A DNA stretch of 64,000 nt from Skermanella stibiiresistens SB22. Its GTDB lineage: Bacteria > Pseudomonadota > Alphaproteobacteria > Azospirillales > Azospirillaceae. The stretch spans positions 55,752-119,751 of the forward strand of contig NZ_AVFL01000026.1 of NCBI RefSeq assembly GCF_000576635.1. The letters are read 5' to 3'. The notes below the pieces were generated by a model. The model made no database searches, was not told the origin of the DNA, and worked only from the letters and a program-made list of their open reading frames with translations. Positions within the stretch are counted from its first letter, which is position 1. The number at the start of each line of letters is the position of its first letter. This document shows positions 36,366 through 44,667 of the stretch, piece after piece. The position numbers were made by a program, and so were the translations under genes.

Positions 36366-37322
36366 ATGACGGACGTTACTACAACCAAGACTAGTGCTAC
36401 GACTGAGGTTTACTCTCATGGTGTCTCAATCGGGCAGGACGAACTCACTGAAGCGGACGCTGCCCATACGGTAGCCGATGCCAACAGCACCGAGGCTCTT
36501 CTGGCCTCCATCAAACGGGAGAAAGAGGCTCTTACGTCCAAAGTGGACAGCTTGGAGCAACGGTTAGACCGCTTGCAGAAGGTCCAGAAGGAGCGCAGCA
36601 CGTACGACGATTGGGGCCATAAACGCACTTATCGTCTGCTACAGCTAGCTTATGATGACTGCCTTTATATCATGAGCGAGCAAGGTAGGCACGAGTTCGC
36701 TCAGGCCGCAACCAAGCGGCAAGTACCTGTTGGCCAGGGCGGGAATTCATTTCTGCCTATGGTTAAGGTGATGTGGGGAGAGTTCGACTATTCAGTGCCG
36801 AGCGTAAAGTTTGAAGGCTCTGATAACTTGGTCAAATGGCGGCATAACCGAAGTGCTGAAAAGTATGCGAACGTATTTCGTTACTTGCACGATAATGAGG
36901 TTGCAGTTGAAGCTGTAGCTTTATTCATCGAAAACTTCCGGAGCAAGGAATATGGAGACAAACTGAACGGCATTGTTGCTGCTGATCAAGCTGCAAATGC
37001 CGTTTCCCCGAAAGTCAAAGCAAGCCCGGATGAAGGACGGGCAGCCTTGTCTGATAGGAGCTTAACCAACGCCATTGCGACAATTCCGAGACCTTCTTCA
37101 ATCAACCAGACCGAGGGCTTGGTAATCATCGTTGCACGGGCAGTTGGTGACGAATTGGACCTCCTAGGCGAAGTTAACATTGAGCAGAAAGTGCTTGATG
37201 ACGAGCTGCCGAAAATAGCCAAACGATGCGGCTATGTATCGGTCAACGTGCCTGCGAAGATGGAGGAAAAACTTCGTAAGCAGTTTGCTAAGGTGCCTCT
37301 ACTGCTGAGCACCGGTCCATAA
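36366..37322 (+). CDS. hypothetical island protein with N-terminal coiled coil
   Basis: A 318-residue protein. Start ATG 36366 lies 6 nt after GGAG; an upstream Met adds 41 residues without support. Residues 40-75 (SIKREKEALTSKVDSLEQRLDRLQKVQKE) form a coiled coil, then a compact region (YRLLQLAYDDCLYIMSEQGRHEF) and a C-terminal part of mixed alpha/beta (GLVIIVARAVGDELDLLGEV). No domain is recognised. A stem-loop terminator (37340-37366) follows. Possibly exploits or regulates the phage, but nothing shows this. Confidence 0.75.
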   Translation: MTDVTTTKTSATTEVYSHGVSIGQDELTEADAAHTVADANSTEALLASIKREKEALTSKVDSLEQRLDRLQKVQKERSTYDDWGHKRTYRLLQLAYDDCLYIMSEQGRHEFAQAATKRQVPVGQGGNSFLPMVKVMWGEFDYSVPSVKFEGSDNLVKWRHNRSAEKYANVFRYLHDNEVAVEAVALFIENFRSKEYGDKLNGIVAADQAANAVSPKVKASPDEGRAALSDRSLTNAIATIPRPSSINQTEGLVIIVARAVGDELDLLGEVNIEQKVLDDELPKIAKRCGYVSVNVPAKMEEKLRKQFAKVPLLLSTGP

Positions 37323-37339
37323 GCGCCTAGTTCCATGCC

Positions 37340-37366
37340 AGAGCGGGTGGTCAAGCCACCCGCTCT
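37340..37366 (+). terminator. hairpin after the 318-residue ORF
   Basis: Perfect 11-bp stem AGAGCGGGTGG (37340-37350) and CCACCCGCTCT (37356-37366), loop TCAAG; followed by CACTTT rather than a long U-run. Confidence 0.7.
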
Positions 37367-37384
37367 CACTTTGAGTGGACCCCC

Positions 37385-37963
37385 ATGACTGACAAATTCA
37401 GCGGCATCTACGCAGCCCGTTTGCAGCTGTGGTTGCAGAGGCTCGAACACAGCCCCAAGGCCGCTATCGCTAAGGAGAGCCTAGCTGGGCTTTTAACGGA
37501 CGATGAAATCAGGCATTACGAGCACTGTCTTTCTGAGCTGCGTGCTGAGAAGCGGAAGCTGGCAGGTAGCGGACCAGATTTAGCTGGCGATGCCGCTGCA
37601 TACTGGAAACTTGCGAGTGCTCTACTCAAGCGGGTTAGGTCAGCTACCAACAAAGAGACAATAAAGCAGATCAACCGAGATGCCGAACGCCTTCAAGAGC
37701 GGTTCGATCAGCTGTCTGCCCAAGAGCAAGCCCGATTTTGCAAGCCTGAAAGCATCAAGGCCTTGAAGTTATATGGAAATGTCCTCGAGTACGAGTTGCC
37801 GCTACCAGTGATGGAACGGGATTTTCGCCCGGATCTCGTAAATCCAGTCAACACGGCACAGCGGGAAATCATTGTCATCGCGATGGCGCGGCTGGAGCCT
37901 TCCAAAGAGGTAGCAGCTTTACCAGACTGGAAAACCTTGATACGATTAGCTGGAAACGATTGA
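37385..37963 (+). CDS. hypothetical island protein
   Basis: A 192-residue, mostly helical basic protein (MTDKFSGIYAARLQLWLQRLEHSPKAAIAKESLAGLL; RDAERLQERFDQLSAQEQARF). No domain recognised. Start ATG 37385 is 19 nt after a hairpin. It is convergent to a recombinase gene across a 93-nt imperfect palindrome. Confidence 0.75.
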   Translation: MTDKFSGIYAARLQLWLQRLEHSPKAAIAKESLAGLLTDDEIRHYEHCLSELRAEKRKLAGSGPDLAGDAAAYWKLASALLKRVRSATNKETIKQINRDAERLQERFDQLSAQEQARFCKPESIKALKLYGNVLEYELPLPVMERDFRPDLVNPVNTAQREIIVIAMARLEPSKEVAALPDWKTLIRLAGND

Positions 37964-38054
37964 TACCAACGGCGGATGATCAGTTCCAATGAGAGGCCGG
38001 CTTTTCGCTGCATTCTGTCGCGGATAATGGAAGTGATCAGCCGCCGTTAGTATG
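37962..38054. repeat. 93-nt imperfect palindrome between convergent genes
   Basis: Left arm 37962-37987 and right arm 38029-38054 match at 22 of 26 positions when folded, with a core of AACGGCGG(A/C)TGATCA. The 41-nt loop is unpaired. A bidirectional terminator is the ordinary explanation. Because a small tyrosine recombinase is encoded next door, a folded single-stranded recombination site resembling integron attC architecture is an alternative. Confidence 0.6.
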
Positions 38055-38061
38055 ACTGTCA

Positions 38062-38634
38062 TCACAAAACCTCTACGGCTGCACGCATCATCTCATCGTT
38101 CACATCAATATACCGCTGGGTCGTAGTGAGATGTTTATGGCCTGCAAGGGTCATTATGACCTTGGGGCTGACACCACTATGGGCTAGGCGAGTGATGAAC
38201 CAGCGTCGCCCGCTGTGACTGCTGGCCCCGTCAATGCCTGCCTGCTCATATAGCTGAGCGAACAGCTGACAAAGAGTGTTAGGGCTGAATGCAGTACGCT
38301 TTTGTGTCAATAGCAAGGGCTTTTCCGGAGTTGGTAGCCTACCCTCGAAACTCATTCTATAGCGTTCCAGTTCCCGGCGCAGCTTGTCCCCGACGAACAC
38401 CGTACGGGCATGCCCACCCTTTGTGATCTCACTGCTGAGCCTAATCTGGTCACGAATGCCGCCATCGATGTCCAACAGGTCTCCCCATGTCAGTTGGGCG
38501 ATCTCACCCACACGCATTCCTGCGTACATGGACAGCATGAGCGCAAGCCGATTGCGAGCTGCATGACGCTCTTGCTGGACAAGGGCGAGTAGGCGTTTGA
38601 TCTCCTGGTCTGTAGGGACTTTGGCCTGCTTCAT
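38062..38634 (-). CDS. small tyrosine recombinase (catalytic domain only)
   Basis: A 190-residue XerC/D-like recombinase that begins directly at the catalytic domain: Arg in GMRVGEIAQLTWG, Lys in ITKGGHARTV, SHSGRRWF, GHKH and the nucleophile Tyr in TQRYID. It lacks the N-terminal core-binding domain of full-length integrases, so it may be a naturally short phage-type or a partner of another protein. ATG 38634 is preceded by GAGG about 9 nt upstream. Confidence 0.9.
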   Translation of the reverse strand: MKQAKVPTDQEIKRLLALVQQERHAARNRLALMLSMYAGMRVGEIAQLTWGDLLDIDGGIRDQIRLSSEITKGGHARTVFVGDKLRRELERYRMSFEGRLPTPEKPLLLTQKRTAFSPNTLCQLFAQLYEQAGIDGASSHSGRRWFITRLAHSGVSPKVIMTLAGHKHLTTTQRYIDVNDEMMRAAVEVL

Positions 38635-39232
38635 TGGAGAACCTCATAAAAAGTTGTGCTTGCTAACTTTCATGATGTTGTCTTCAGGCGCGCAGAGCGA
38701 CCGGAGATTGAAGCCCAATGTTTGTGCGGGTTTTGCGCGAAACCTCATAAAATGTGTATTGTGTGACGTTAGTGTCGTCAGGCAGCTACGTGAGATCAGC
38801 ATCATGAAGGTTTAATCACTCGAACATTGCATGCCTTTGACCTTGTCTGAGGCGAGCTTCTACTTGATACTACCCGCCTAACAACGTTTCACGATGTTTT
38901 TACTCAGTCACTGCAAGCAGGTTGGCTCGACTAAGAGCGTGCAATGGCAGCCCACGAGTTCAAAAACTGCTCCATTTCACAGCGGGAAATGCAACCGATT
39001 GGCGACTGAGGCGGGAACCTACAGAACTGAGGAATTGACCCCAAACCGCCTGACGTGTCGGCAGGGCGTGAGGCGCCTGGAATGCTGCAACGGGCCGCGA
39101 CATAGTATGTCCGAGAGCCGGCGACTACAGTAGAAAACAAGATGTTGACGAATGCCACACCCGTCGTACAATGGGTGGTGGATTTGTCTCTCTTAATGAA
39201 TGCGCACCTAACCTCAAGAGCCCAGAAACCAG
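38635..39232. other. 598-nt gap before the methyltransferase gene
   Basis: No convincing gene. It has two AT-rich copies of CCTCATAAAA (around 38642 and 38748) upstream of the recombinase start, and the methyltransferase promoter at its right end. The stretch 38950-39120 is GC-richer and may be a decayed sequence, unrecognised. Confidence 0.45.
39145..39172 (+). promoter_or_regulatory. sigma-70-like promoter of the methyltransferase gene
   Basis: TTGACG (39145-39150), 16-nt spacer, TACAAT (39167-39172), 60 nt ahead of the ATG at 39233. Confidence 0.55.
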
Positions 39233-40375
39233 ATGCCTCCTGACCAGTTGTCGTTTATCTCCCTCTTCTCAGGAGGAATGGGATTGGATCTCGGGTTAGA
39301 AAAGGCCGGCTTTGCCCCCCTTCTAGCAGCCGAAAACGATCCGGCAGCGGTTGCAACCATTCAGCGCAACAGACCGTCCCTACCAATTTATAACGGCGAT
39401 GTCAGACACCTCACCAAATCTATCATTTGGGATCTAGTCGGCCCTAGAGCGGTAGACGTTGACCTTCTGTCTGGCGGCCCACCCTGTCAGAGCTTCAGCA
39501 CCGCCGGAAAAAGGCGCGGTGGCTCCGACGAAAAGAACGGGCCGCTAGTTTTCGAGTTCATCCGTCTTGTTGATGAGATTAGACCTAAAGCATTTCTGAT
39601 GGAGAACGTAAAGGGTATACTTTCAGCCTCAGTTCAATGGCGCGAACTACCATACAACAACAATGGAAAAATTATTGACAAACATCATGGCAGCTTATTG
39701 CGAGAGATGTTGTCCAGATTTTGCCAGCTTGGCTATTCAGTCTCCTACCAAGTGATGAACGCCGCTGATTATGGCGTCCCGCAAGCCAGGACGCGTGTCT
39801 TCTTTGTTGGATATCGAGACGGATCATCCCCCACTTTCCCGGCACCAACGCATTCGCGCGAAGGAGGTCTACTTTTCCCATCTTGGCGGAAGATTGGCGC
39901 CGCTATCCGCGACACTGGGGAGGATAATTCCTATTGCGCGCGCTTCAGCGAAAGGAAGCTCAAGTACCTTAGAATGGTTCCCGCTGGAGGAAACTGGCGG
40001 GATCTTCCCATAGAAGTGCAGAAAGAAAGTATGGGAAGAGCTTTTTATGCAAAGGGTGGTCGCACTGGCTACTGGCGTCGCCTGTCTTTTGACGAAACCG
40101 CCCCAACTATCTTAACAGAGCCGCAGAACGCCAGTACAGCTCTGTGCCACCCGACCGAGGATCGCCCGATTTCGGTCCGGGAATGCGCCAGGATACAGAC
40201 ATTTCCTGATGACTGGACTTTCTGCGGGCGAGGAGCCGAGCAGTATCGACTGGTCGGGAATGCAGTTCCAGTGTTGTTGGCAGCCGCCGTGGGCAGACAC
40301 ATCGCCCAGGCGCTGCTAAAAGCATCTAGCCTTGAGCAACGACCCGAGAAAGCTATAGCGAACTCTAGATATTGA
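39233..40375 (+). CDS. DNA (cytosine-5) methyltransferase, type II R-M
   Basis: A 380-residue Dcm-type enzyme with motif I FSGGMGLDLGLEKAGF, motif IV GGPPCQSFS with catalytic Cys85, motif VI ENVKG, motif VIII QARTRVFFVG, motif IX RECARIQTFP and motif X GNAVP. It protects DNA by 5-methylcytosine. The gene converges with a nuclease gene, overlapping at the 3' ends by 11 nt, the usual arrangement of type II restriction-modification. Its recognition sequence cannot be read from the sequence. GC is lower than the host. Confidence 0.95.
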   Translation: MPPDQLSFISLFSGGMGLDLGLEKAGFAPLLAAENDPAAVATIQRNRPSLPIYNGDVRHLTKSIIWDLVGPRAVDVDLLSGGPPCQSFSTAGKRRGGSDEKNGPLVFEFIRLVDEIRPKAFLMENVKGILSASVQWRELPYNNNGKIIDKHHGSLLREMLSRFCQLGYSVSYQVMNAADYGVPQARTRVFFVGYRDGSSPTFPAPTHSREGGLLFPSWRKIGAAIRDTGEDNSYCARFSERKLKYLRMVPAGGNWRDLPIEVQKESMGRAFYAKGGRTGYWRRLSFDETAPTILTEPQNASTALCHPTEDRPISVRECARIQTFPDDWTFCGRGAEQYRLVGNAVPVLLAAAVGRHIAQALLKASSLEQRPEKAIANSRY

Positions 40376-41219
40376 TGGCGCGGAAGAGCTTTCTATAGCT
40401 CAGCGTCCCATCAGGATTTCCAATGATGGGGATAGCGGCATTTGTCAAATCTGCTATCAGCTGGGGAATTAGCTTTTCCTGCACCTCGCAGCGAAATTCA
40501 GAGCAAAGCATTCCACAGACTTCTCCAACCTTTACATCGTAGTCTGTGTCCCCATTACCAACCCTCTGCCAAAACTCACGACTGCGCATCGAAATATATT
40601 TTTGACCTTTTGGCATGGTGGTTGTAGCTTTCCCGTAGCATGGCGCAAATATTCCCTCAAACTGCCGCCCCATCGTAGCGTAATGCTCTGTTAAATTAAA
40701 AATTGTGTTTGATAGGTTTTTTCTTGTGCTCATGGGCATGCAGTCCCAACTCATTTTTACCTGATAAGCAGATATTTTGTTCGCGCTGACAACTTGATAG
40801 TCAAAATCGTCCGGCAACTCTGGTGGCGTCGCATTTGGATGACAATTTTTTGCAATCATCTCAAGCAAATGACCAACGGCCTCCTCTTCCGAAGCAAATA
40901 ACGCACTCTGAATTTGAAATGATGCCCATTCGCTTACGCTACGAACAGATCTTATGCTTACTAAAAACGGATTTGTTCTCTTTAACCGCTCTCTAACCTT
41001 TAGTTCGGAAAACCGTTCCTGCATCCTATTCTTGTAGAGGCGTTCAGCTTCAGAAACGATATGGCTCGCTTTTTCTCTGTCAATACTTAATAGATCGGAC
41101 ACTTGAGTTATAAGCGCCGCTTGCACGCTTGGGTCGATTTTGGTTTCTTCGATTGCTTTATTGACTTCCAAACCGAGGTCAAGATCATTGCACATGAAGG
41201 TTTTCCACATATCTTCCAT
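40365..41219 (-). CDS. putative type II restriction endonuclease (PmeII-like)
   Basis: A 284-residue protein with a helical N-terminus and a core resembling PmeII-type restriction enzymes: TNPFLVSIRSV, DDFDYQVVSANKISAYQVKMSWDCM (a plausible PD-(D/E)xK variant, Asp then Q-V-K), and FEGIFAPCYGKATTTMPKG. Pairing with an adjacent cytosine methyltransferase supports the call strongly. The DNA is the AT-richest of the element. Start ATG 41219 has a poor ribosome site. Cleavage specificity is unknown. Confidence 0.8.
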   Translation of the reverse strand: MEDMWKTFMCNDLDLGLEVNKAIEETKIDPSVQAALITQVSDLLSIDREKASHIVSEAERLYKNRMQERFSELKVRERLKRTNPFLVSIRSVRSVSEWASFQIQSALFASEEEAVGHLLEMIAKNCHPNATPPELPDDFDYQVVSANKISAYQVKMSWDCMPMSTRKNLSNTIFNLTEHYATMGRQFEGIFAPCYGKATTTMPKGQKYISMRSREFWQRVGNGDTDYDVKVGEVCGMLCSEFRCEVQEKLIPQLIADLTNAAIPIIGNPDGTLSYRKLFRAINI

Positions 41220-41550
41220 TCACACTTGCGATGGAGTAAGCCAGAAAGTTGCGGAACTTGGCAAGCTAAAAATCGAGATCTGATCGAGACCGGCTTTGCC
41301 TCGCCAGATCGGCCGGGGAGTAAGCGTGCTACAACGGATTGCATTAAATCTGGATCGCTTCGGACCAGTGATGTCGCCCAGCAATGCGGGGTCACCAGTA
41401 TAGGCACTTCAGATATAACGCACGGCGCAGTAGCCATTTCGATGACGGATCTGACGAAGAAGACGCGCCGGCTGTCTGGCTGGATGAGCCTAGTGAGCCG
41501 TTGAGCAGTGTCGCTCAGGCACTCAATGTGGCCGCGACACAGGTGAAGAC

Positions 41551-41810
41551 CTGACGGCTGGAACAACAAGTGGCCGAGTTGCAGCAGCTGCGCCGTGACA
41601 ACAAGCGCCTCCAGGAGGAGAACGGGATCCTGCGGAACACCTCAGTTGTTTTCGCCAAGTGGGCGAAGAAAATATGAAAGCCAAGCTCGCCTTCATCTTC
41701 GAGCACATATTCAGGTAGAATGTTTGATGTGATCGCAAGTCCCTCATGCCAACGTACGTTATAAGCCCTGCACAGCTCACGACCAGACTGGCGCCATATG
41801 TCCTTGAAAT
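41551..41810 (+). mobile_element. IS3-family transposase remnant
   Basis: The + strand encodes the OrfA-like coiled-coil end EQQVAELQQLRRDNKRLQEE followed by NGILRN...VFAKWAKKI and a stop at 41675-41677. An overlapping ATG at 41674 opens a short OrfB-like start (MKAKLAFIFEHIFR) that ends in stops. The ATATGA overlap and sequence pattern are those of IS3 orfA/orfB. The piece upstream to about 41440 may be further decayed OrfA. No inverted repeats or transposase core remain; inactive. Confidence 0.6.
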
Positions 41811-41811
41811 A

Positions 41812-43095
41812 TCAAGACATTTTTTCGTGTTTCTCGGGATTAAGCATGCACCCAGGCAGGCTGGGATGATGAGGTAAGCGCCCCGTGATTGTTCCGTTTC
41901 GGACTGCTTGTTGGTTATGTGCCTCGCTGAGCGTCCTCGGATAGTCTGTCTGGGCCTCGGCGGTTACCGTATACCACTTGGATATATTCGGAACGTCGCG
42001 GTGCCCCTGAACCGCAAGCCCTCCAGCGGTTAGCTCCCTAATCAATAGATCAGAATGGCTGTTTCGAATTTTCTCGGCGATGCCTTCACTGACAATCTCA
42101 AGGCATGTCGTATCGTCTTCAGCATCTACGTAGTTATTATATATGTAATGATCTCTAGTTCCTCTCTCTACTGACTCAGACATTCCGCTGAAAGAAGCAT
42201 CGTCTACTTGATTCTCTTCTAATTTCATTTCAGTAACCTGATTGCTTTCTGCTTCTTCATTCTTAATCCGCTCGTCATGTGCGTAGACCGAGAACCTCAA
42301 GGCTTCCCAACCGCTACGTTTACTTCCTAGCCAGTCCGCTAGTTCCCTAATGTCTTCTTTGTCCCACCACACCAATTCGCCATTCGGATCTTTTCGACGA
42401 ATATCAACCTTCATGTGATAGCGCAGCGTACACGCGAGGTTCTTGGTTGCGGCCTTGGTTCGGTAGAATGGTTGAACCTTTACCTGATATGCGCCTGCAT
42501 AGCCAACCCCCTTGAGCGCCTTCTTGAACTCCTGAGGTGTGATCTCGCCCAAAGACACTATGGCATGGAGATGCGGTAACCAAACCGTACTCCGGTTCGT
42601 CAACACCGGCATATCCAGATCCTCCAAGGTCTGTTGCCGCATTCCGCTGAACGTTGACCATTCCCCCACTTTAAGTGGTTCCACCTCCCAGAAGCCACGA
42701 AGGCTCACACGATCCCATCGGGCATCTTGCCGACGCTGTCTTTTTAGAAAATTGCGGAGCCGGTCTTTGGCACGTTTGATCGTCTCATTTAGTTGGTCGT
42801 CACCCAAGTGGGAAATCACAGGCAATAGGAGGGTGAGCTGCGCCAACTGTTTGTTCGGGATGCCATCGAAGAACTCCCCGGTAAGCTTCTTCTCCTGCTT
42901 GAACTTGGATTTACGGCAGCGTAGGCAGAACGCGCTGTTGCAGCGTCGATGATTGTTCCAGATATCCAGTTCACGGCAATGCGCCATGCGTTGAGCCTCA
43001 GGATGGTTGATAGGCAGGACATAGCGAGCATAGGCTGCGCTATCGACCATCTTTCTCCGCAGTAGTTCCTGTTTTAATTCCTGTATACTATCCAT
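41812..43095 (-). CDS. HUH-endonuclease-type replication initiator
   Basis: A 427-residue protein. Cys52, Cys57 and Cys60 (RRCNSAFCLRC) form a zinc-knuckle-like cluster. PHLHAIVSL holds an H-x-H pair (His175, His177) as in HUH nucleases, and TLRYHMK (Tyr226) fits the catalytic Tyr region. These are hallmarks of rolling-circle replication initiators. It implies plasmid-like replication of the excised element. ATG 43095 is used (GAGG about 10 nt upstream); a frame to 43179 has no support. The C-terminal third is not recognised. Confidence 0.72.
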   Translation of the reverse strand: MDSIQELKQELLRRKMVDSAAYARYVLPINHPEAQRMAHCRELDIWNNHRRCNSAFCLRCRKSKFKQEKKLTGEFFDGIPNKQLAQLTLLLPVISHLGDDQLNETIKRAKDRLRNFLKRQRRQDARWDRVSLRGFWEVEPLKVGEWSTFSGMRQQTLEDLDMPVLTNRSTVWLPHLHAIVSLGEITPQEFKKALKGVGYAGAYQVKVQPFYRTKAATKNLACTLRYHMKVDIRRKDPNGELVWWDKEDIRELADWLGSKRSGWEALRFSVYAHDERIKNEEAESNQVTEMKLEENQVDDASFSGMSESVERGTRDHYIYNNYVDAEDDTTCLEIVSEGIAEKIRNSHSDLLIRELTAGGLAVQGHRDVPNISKWYTVTAEAQTDYPRTLSEAHNQQAVRNGTITGRLPHHPSLPGCMLNPEKHEKMS

Positions 43096-43125
43096 AATGG
43101 AGATACCTCTGAATGTTAGTGTGCT

Positions 43126-43166
43126 CGTATTTATTATCCAAGCTCCTGGACAATCGGATAAATACG
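43126..43166. promoter_or_regulatory. inverted repeat operator in the rep divergent promoter region
   Basis: CGTATTTAT (43126-43134) and ATAAATACG (43158-43166), 23-nt spacer, between the divergent rep (start 43095) and the 124-residue gene (start 43198). The GGATAAAT part recurs in the control region at 44101-44120. Confidence 0.55.
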
Positions 43167-43197
43167 AAGACGAAAACAAAATAAATGAGGAACAAAT

Positions 43198-43572
43198 ATG
43201 CTTATGAGGTTCGCACTCGAGACGCTTAAGGCGCTCAAAATTACTAGTAATAATTCCACATTCTCACGAGACTTCCTAGGATACAGTCCGCGTTATTACG
43301 ATTATCTGACCTGTTCAGGAGCCCAGCCCAGCATAAATGCTCTCACGGCCCTTGCGGTGCGGATCAATCGCATCGCCAATGCATTGGAAACCTGCCCGAA
43401 ATCACAGGAAGATGCCAAGACGCTTGGCCTCCTTAGAGATCAACTCTGGGCAGAGGTCGAGCGACGCAGTATCATTCGTCTTCCAGTGCTACGTCAGCGC
43501 CGCACAACCGGTAACAAGGTCCGGGATGTGCATTCAGTGGATGGCATGGTTCGAGATGGGATTGGTGGCTGA
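43198..43572 (+). CDS. small HTH-like protein (DUF6626-like)
   Basis: A 124-residue protein. The pattern TLKALKITSNNSTFSRDFLGYSPRYYDYLTCSG-x-QPSINALTALA resembles short HTH-containing DUF6626 proteins (F-S-x-x-x-L-G-x-S-x-x-Y-Y). It starts 7 nt after GAGG. It is divergent from rep, with an inverted repeat between them, which fits an element regulator. The C-terminal 30 residues are basic and unrecognised. Confidence 0.7.
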   Translation: MLMRFALETLKALKITSNNSTFSRDFLGYSPRYYDYLTCSGAQPSINALTALAVRINRIANALETCPKSQEDAKTLGLLRDQLWAEVERRSIIRLPVLRQRRTTGNKVRDVHSVDGMVRDGIGG

Positions 43573-43914
43573 TGCATTCTCGGCATTCTCAAACATAGCA
43601 GATCACGAGCGAAGGTTGTATTTGCAGACGCCACATCCTGATGGTTTCTCAACATAATGGGACAGGCAGCTGGAGCCTCCAGCACCAAAAATAATTCGCA
43701 CGCGTCGAGAAGGGGAATTTTGTCGGTTCTGGCAATTGGCATGAATTATGAATTTTTCGGGTTGTGTTTGCCTGCAATGCCACTCGATTTTCTTGCGGGC
43801 TGGAGCCATAAACTACGCGTCTAAAGAATTTTACTCCTCACAACCCCGCAGGTGCGCGAGAGCAGCGGCAAAGCCGCCCGCGCGCATCATGTGCTTTATT
43901 TCCTTCCATTGCCC
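43573..43914. other. 342-nt non-coding stretch
   Basis: Between the DUF6626-like gene and the minus-strand 49-residue gene. Short hairpin-forming GCGGCAAAGCCGC (about 43865-43880) could terminate the minus-strand transcript. No ORF supported. Confidence 0.45.
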
Positions 43915-44064
43915 TCACAGGGCTTCTGTGGGCTTGCTTGCTGCTACGTTCGTAGCATGAATGGCTGCCAGAGCTCGCTTTATGCGATCTTGGATGTGCT
44001 GATGTTCAGCAGCAGAAAGTTTGCGTAGTGGGATTGTTGGCTTGGTTGGCAGTGCGTTCAACAT
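43915..44064 (-). CDS. 49-residue basic protein
   Basis: MLNALPTKPTIPLRKLSAAE followed by a helical HQHIQDRIKRALAAIHATN. It starts 7 nt downstream of GAGGAG, a strong ribosome site, which supports a real small gene. Basic and helical; no known domain. It is divergent from the DUF6641 gene across a GGATAAAT palindrome, an arrangement suggesting shared control. Confidence 0.6.
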   Translation of the reverse strand: MLNALPTKPTIPLRKLSAAEHQHIQDRIKRALAAIHATNVAASKPTEAL

Positions 44065-44100
44065 ATTCGATCTCCTCGATGTTAGGGGGTTAACATGCAT

Positions 44101-44120
44101 ATTTATCCCTGCGGATAAAT
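44101..44120. promoter_or_regulatory. palindromic operator ATTTATCC-CTGC-GGATAAAT
   Basis: Perfect 8-bp inverted repeat at 44101-44108 and 44113-44120 in the divergent region between the 49-residue gene and the DUF6641 gene. The half-site matches the inverted repeat upstream of rep (43126-43166). Confidence 0.6.
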
Positions 44121-44205
44121 TCCCTCTTTGGTTGCTATTCGGTAGACGCGCAGAACGACGATGTTATCGTTGCGATATCGGAACAAACCAGGAATGGAGA
44201 ACAAC

Positions 44206-44667
44206 ATGTCGCTGCTCAAGAACCTGAAGCTTACTGCTGCCAAGCCCACTCCCATTGCCTCCGACGCCAAGGCGAATGCCCGTGCGAAGCTGGTCCGTTA
44301 CCTGGGGGAGCAGAAAGCTCTTGTGACCGCGCAGTTGGAAGGGAAGCTGTTCCAGGCAACAAAGATGGTTTATCGGACCAACGAGGCCGGTGAGCGCGTT
44401 CGCGGAGAAGCTTCTCGCCATGTGCGGCGCGGTTGGATTGATGGAGCTAACGGTGTGGTGTTCTTCCAGGCCCGCTACGGCAGCAAGCCCCTTGAGTTCA
44501 GCAAGGGTGTGAACGCCGTGGAAGCATCTAAGCTGGACGAGTTGCCCGGGATCATCGACACGCTGATCCAAGTGGTGCAGGCTGGCGAACTGGATGCTCA
44601 ACTCGCGGCGGCGGTTGCCGAGCGGAAGAAGAACTTTCGGCGCAAAGGTGGCGAGAAGGTAGCCTAA
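44206..44667 (+). CDS. DUF6641 family protein
   Basis: A 153-residue protein with MSLLKNLKLTAAKPTP, AKLVRYLGEQKALVTAQLEGK and RYGSKPLEFSKGVNAVEASKLDELPGIIDTLIQVVQAGELDAQL, the pattern of DUF6641, found on plasmids and mobile elements. Function unknown. ATG 44206 has GGAG 6 nt upstream; an in-frame ATG at 44194 is less well placed. Its TAA overlaps the ATG of the next, broken ORF (TAATG). Confidence 0.85.
   Translation: MSLLKNLKLTAAKPTPIASDAKANARAKLVRYLGEQKALVTAQLEGKLFQATKMVYRTNEAGERVRGEASRHVRRGWIDGANGVVFFQARYGSKPLEFSKGVNAVEASKLDELPGIIDTLIQVVQAGELDAQLAAAVAERKKNFRRKGGEKVA

Noticed and set aside
38894..39133. ORF of 79 codons before the methyltransferase gene
   Set aside because: No domain or ribosome site, and composition looks like decayed sequence; a controller protein for the R-M system could not be supported.
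41103..41504. A plus-strand 133-codon frame upstream of the IS3 remnant
   Set aside because: It runs antisense into the nuclease gene start and has no recognisable motif; only the later OrfA-like tail is supported.
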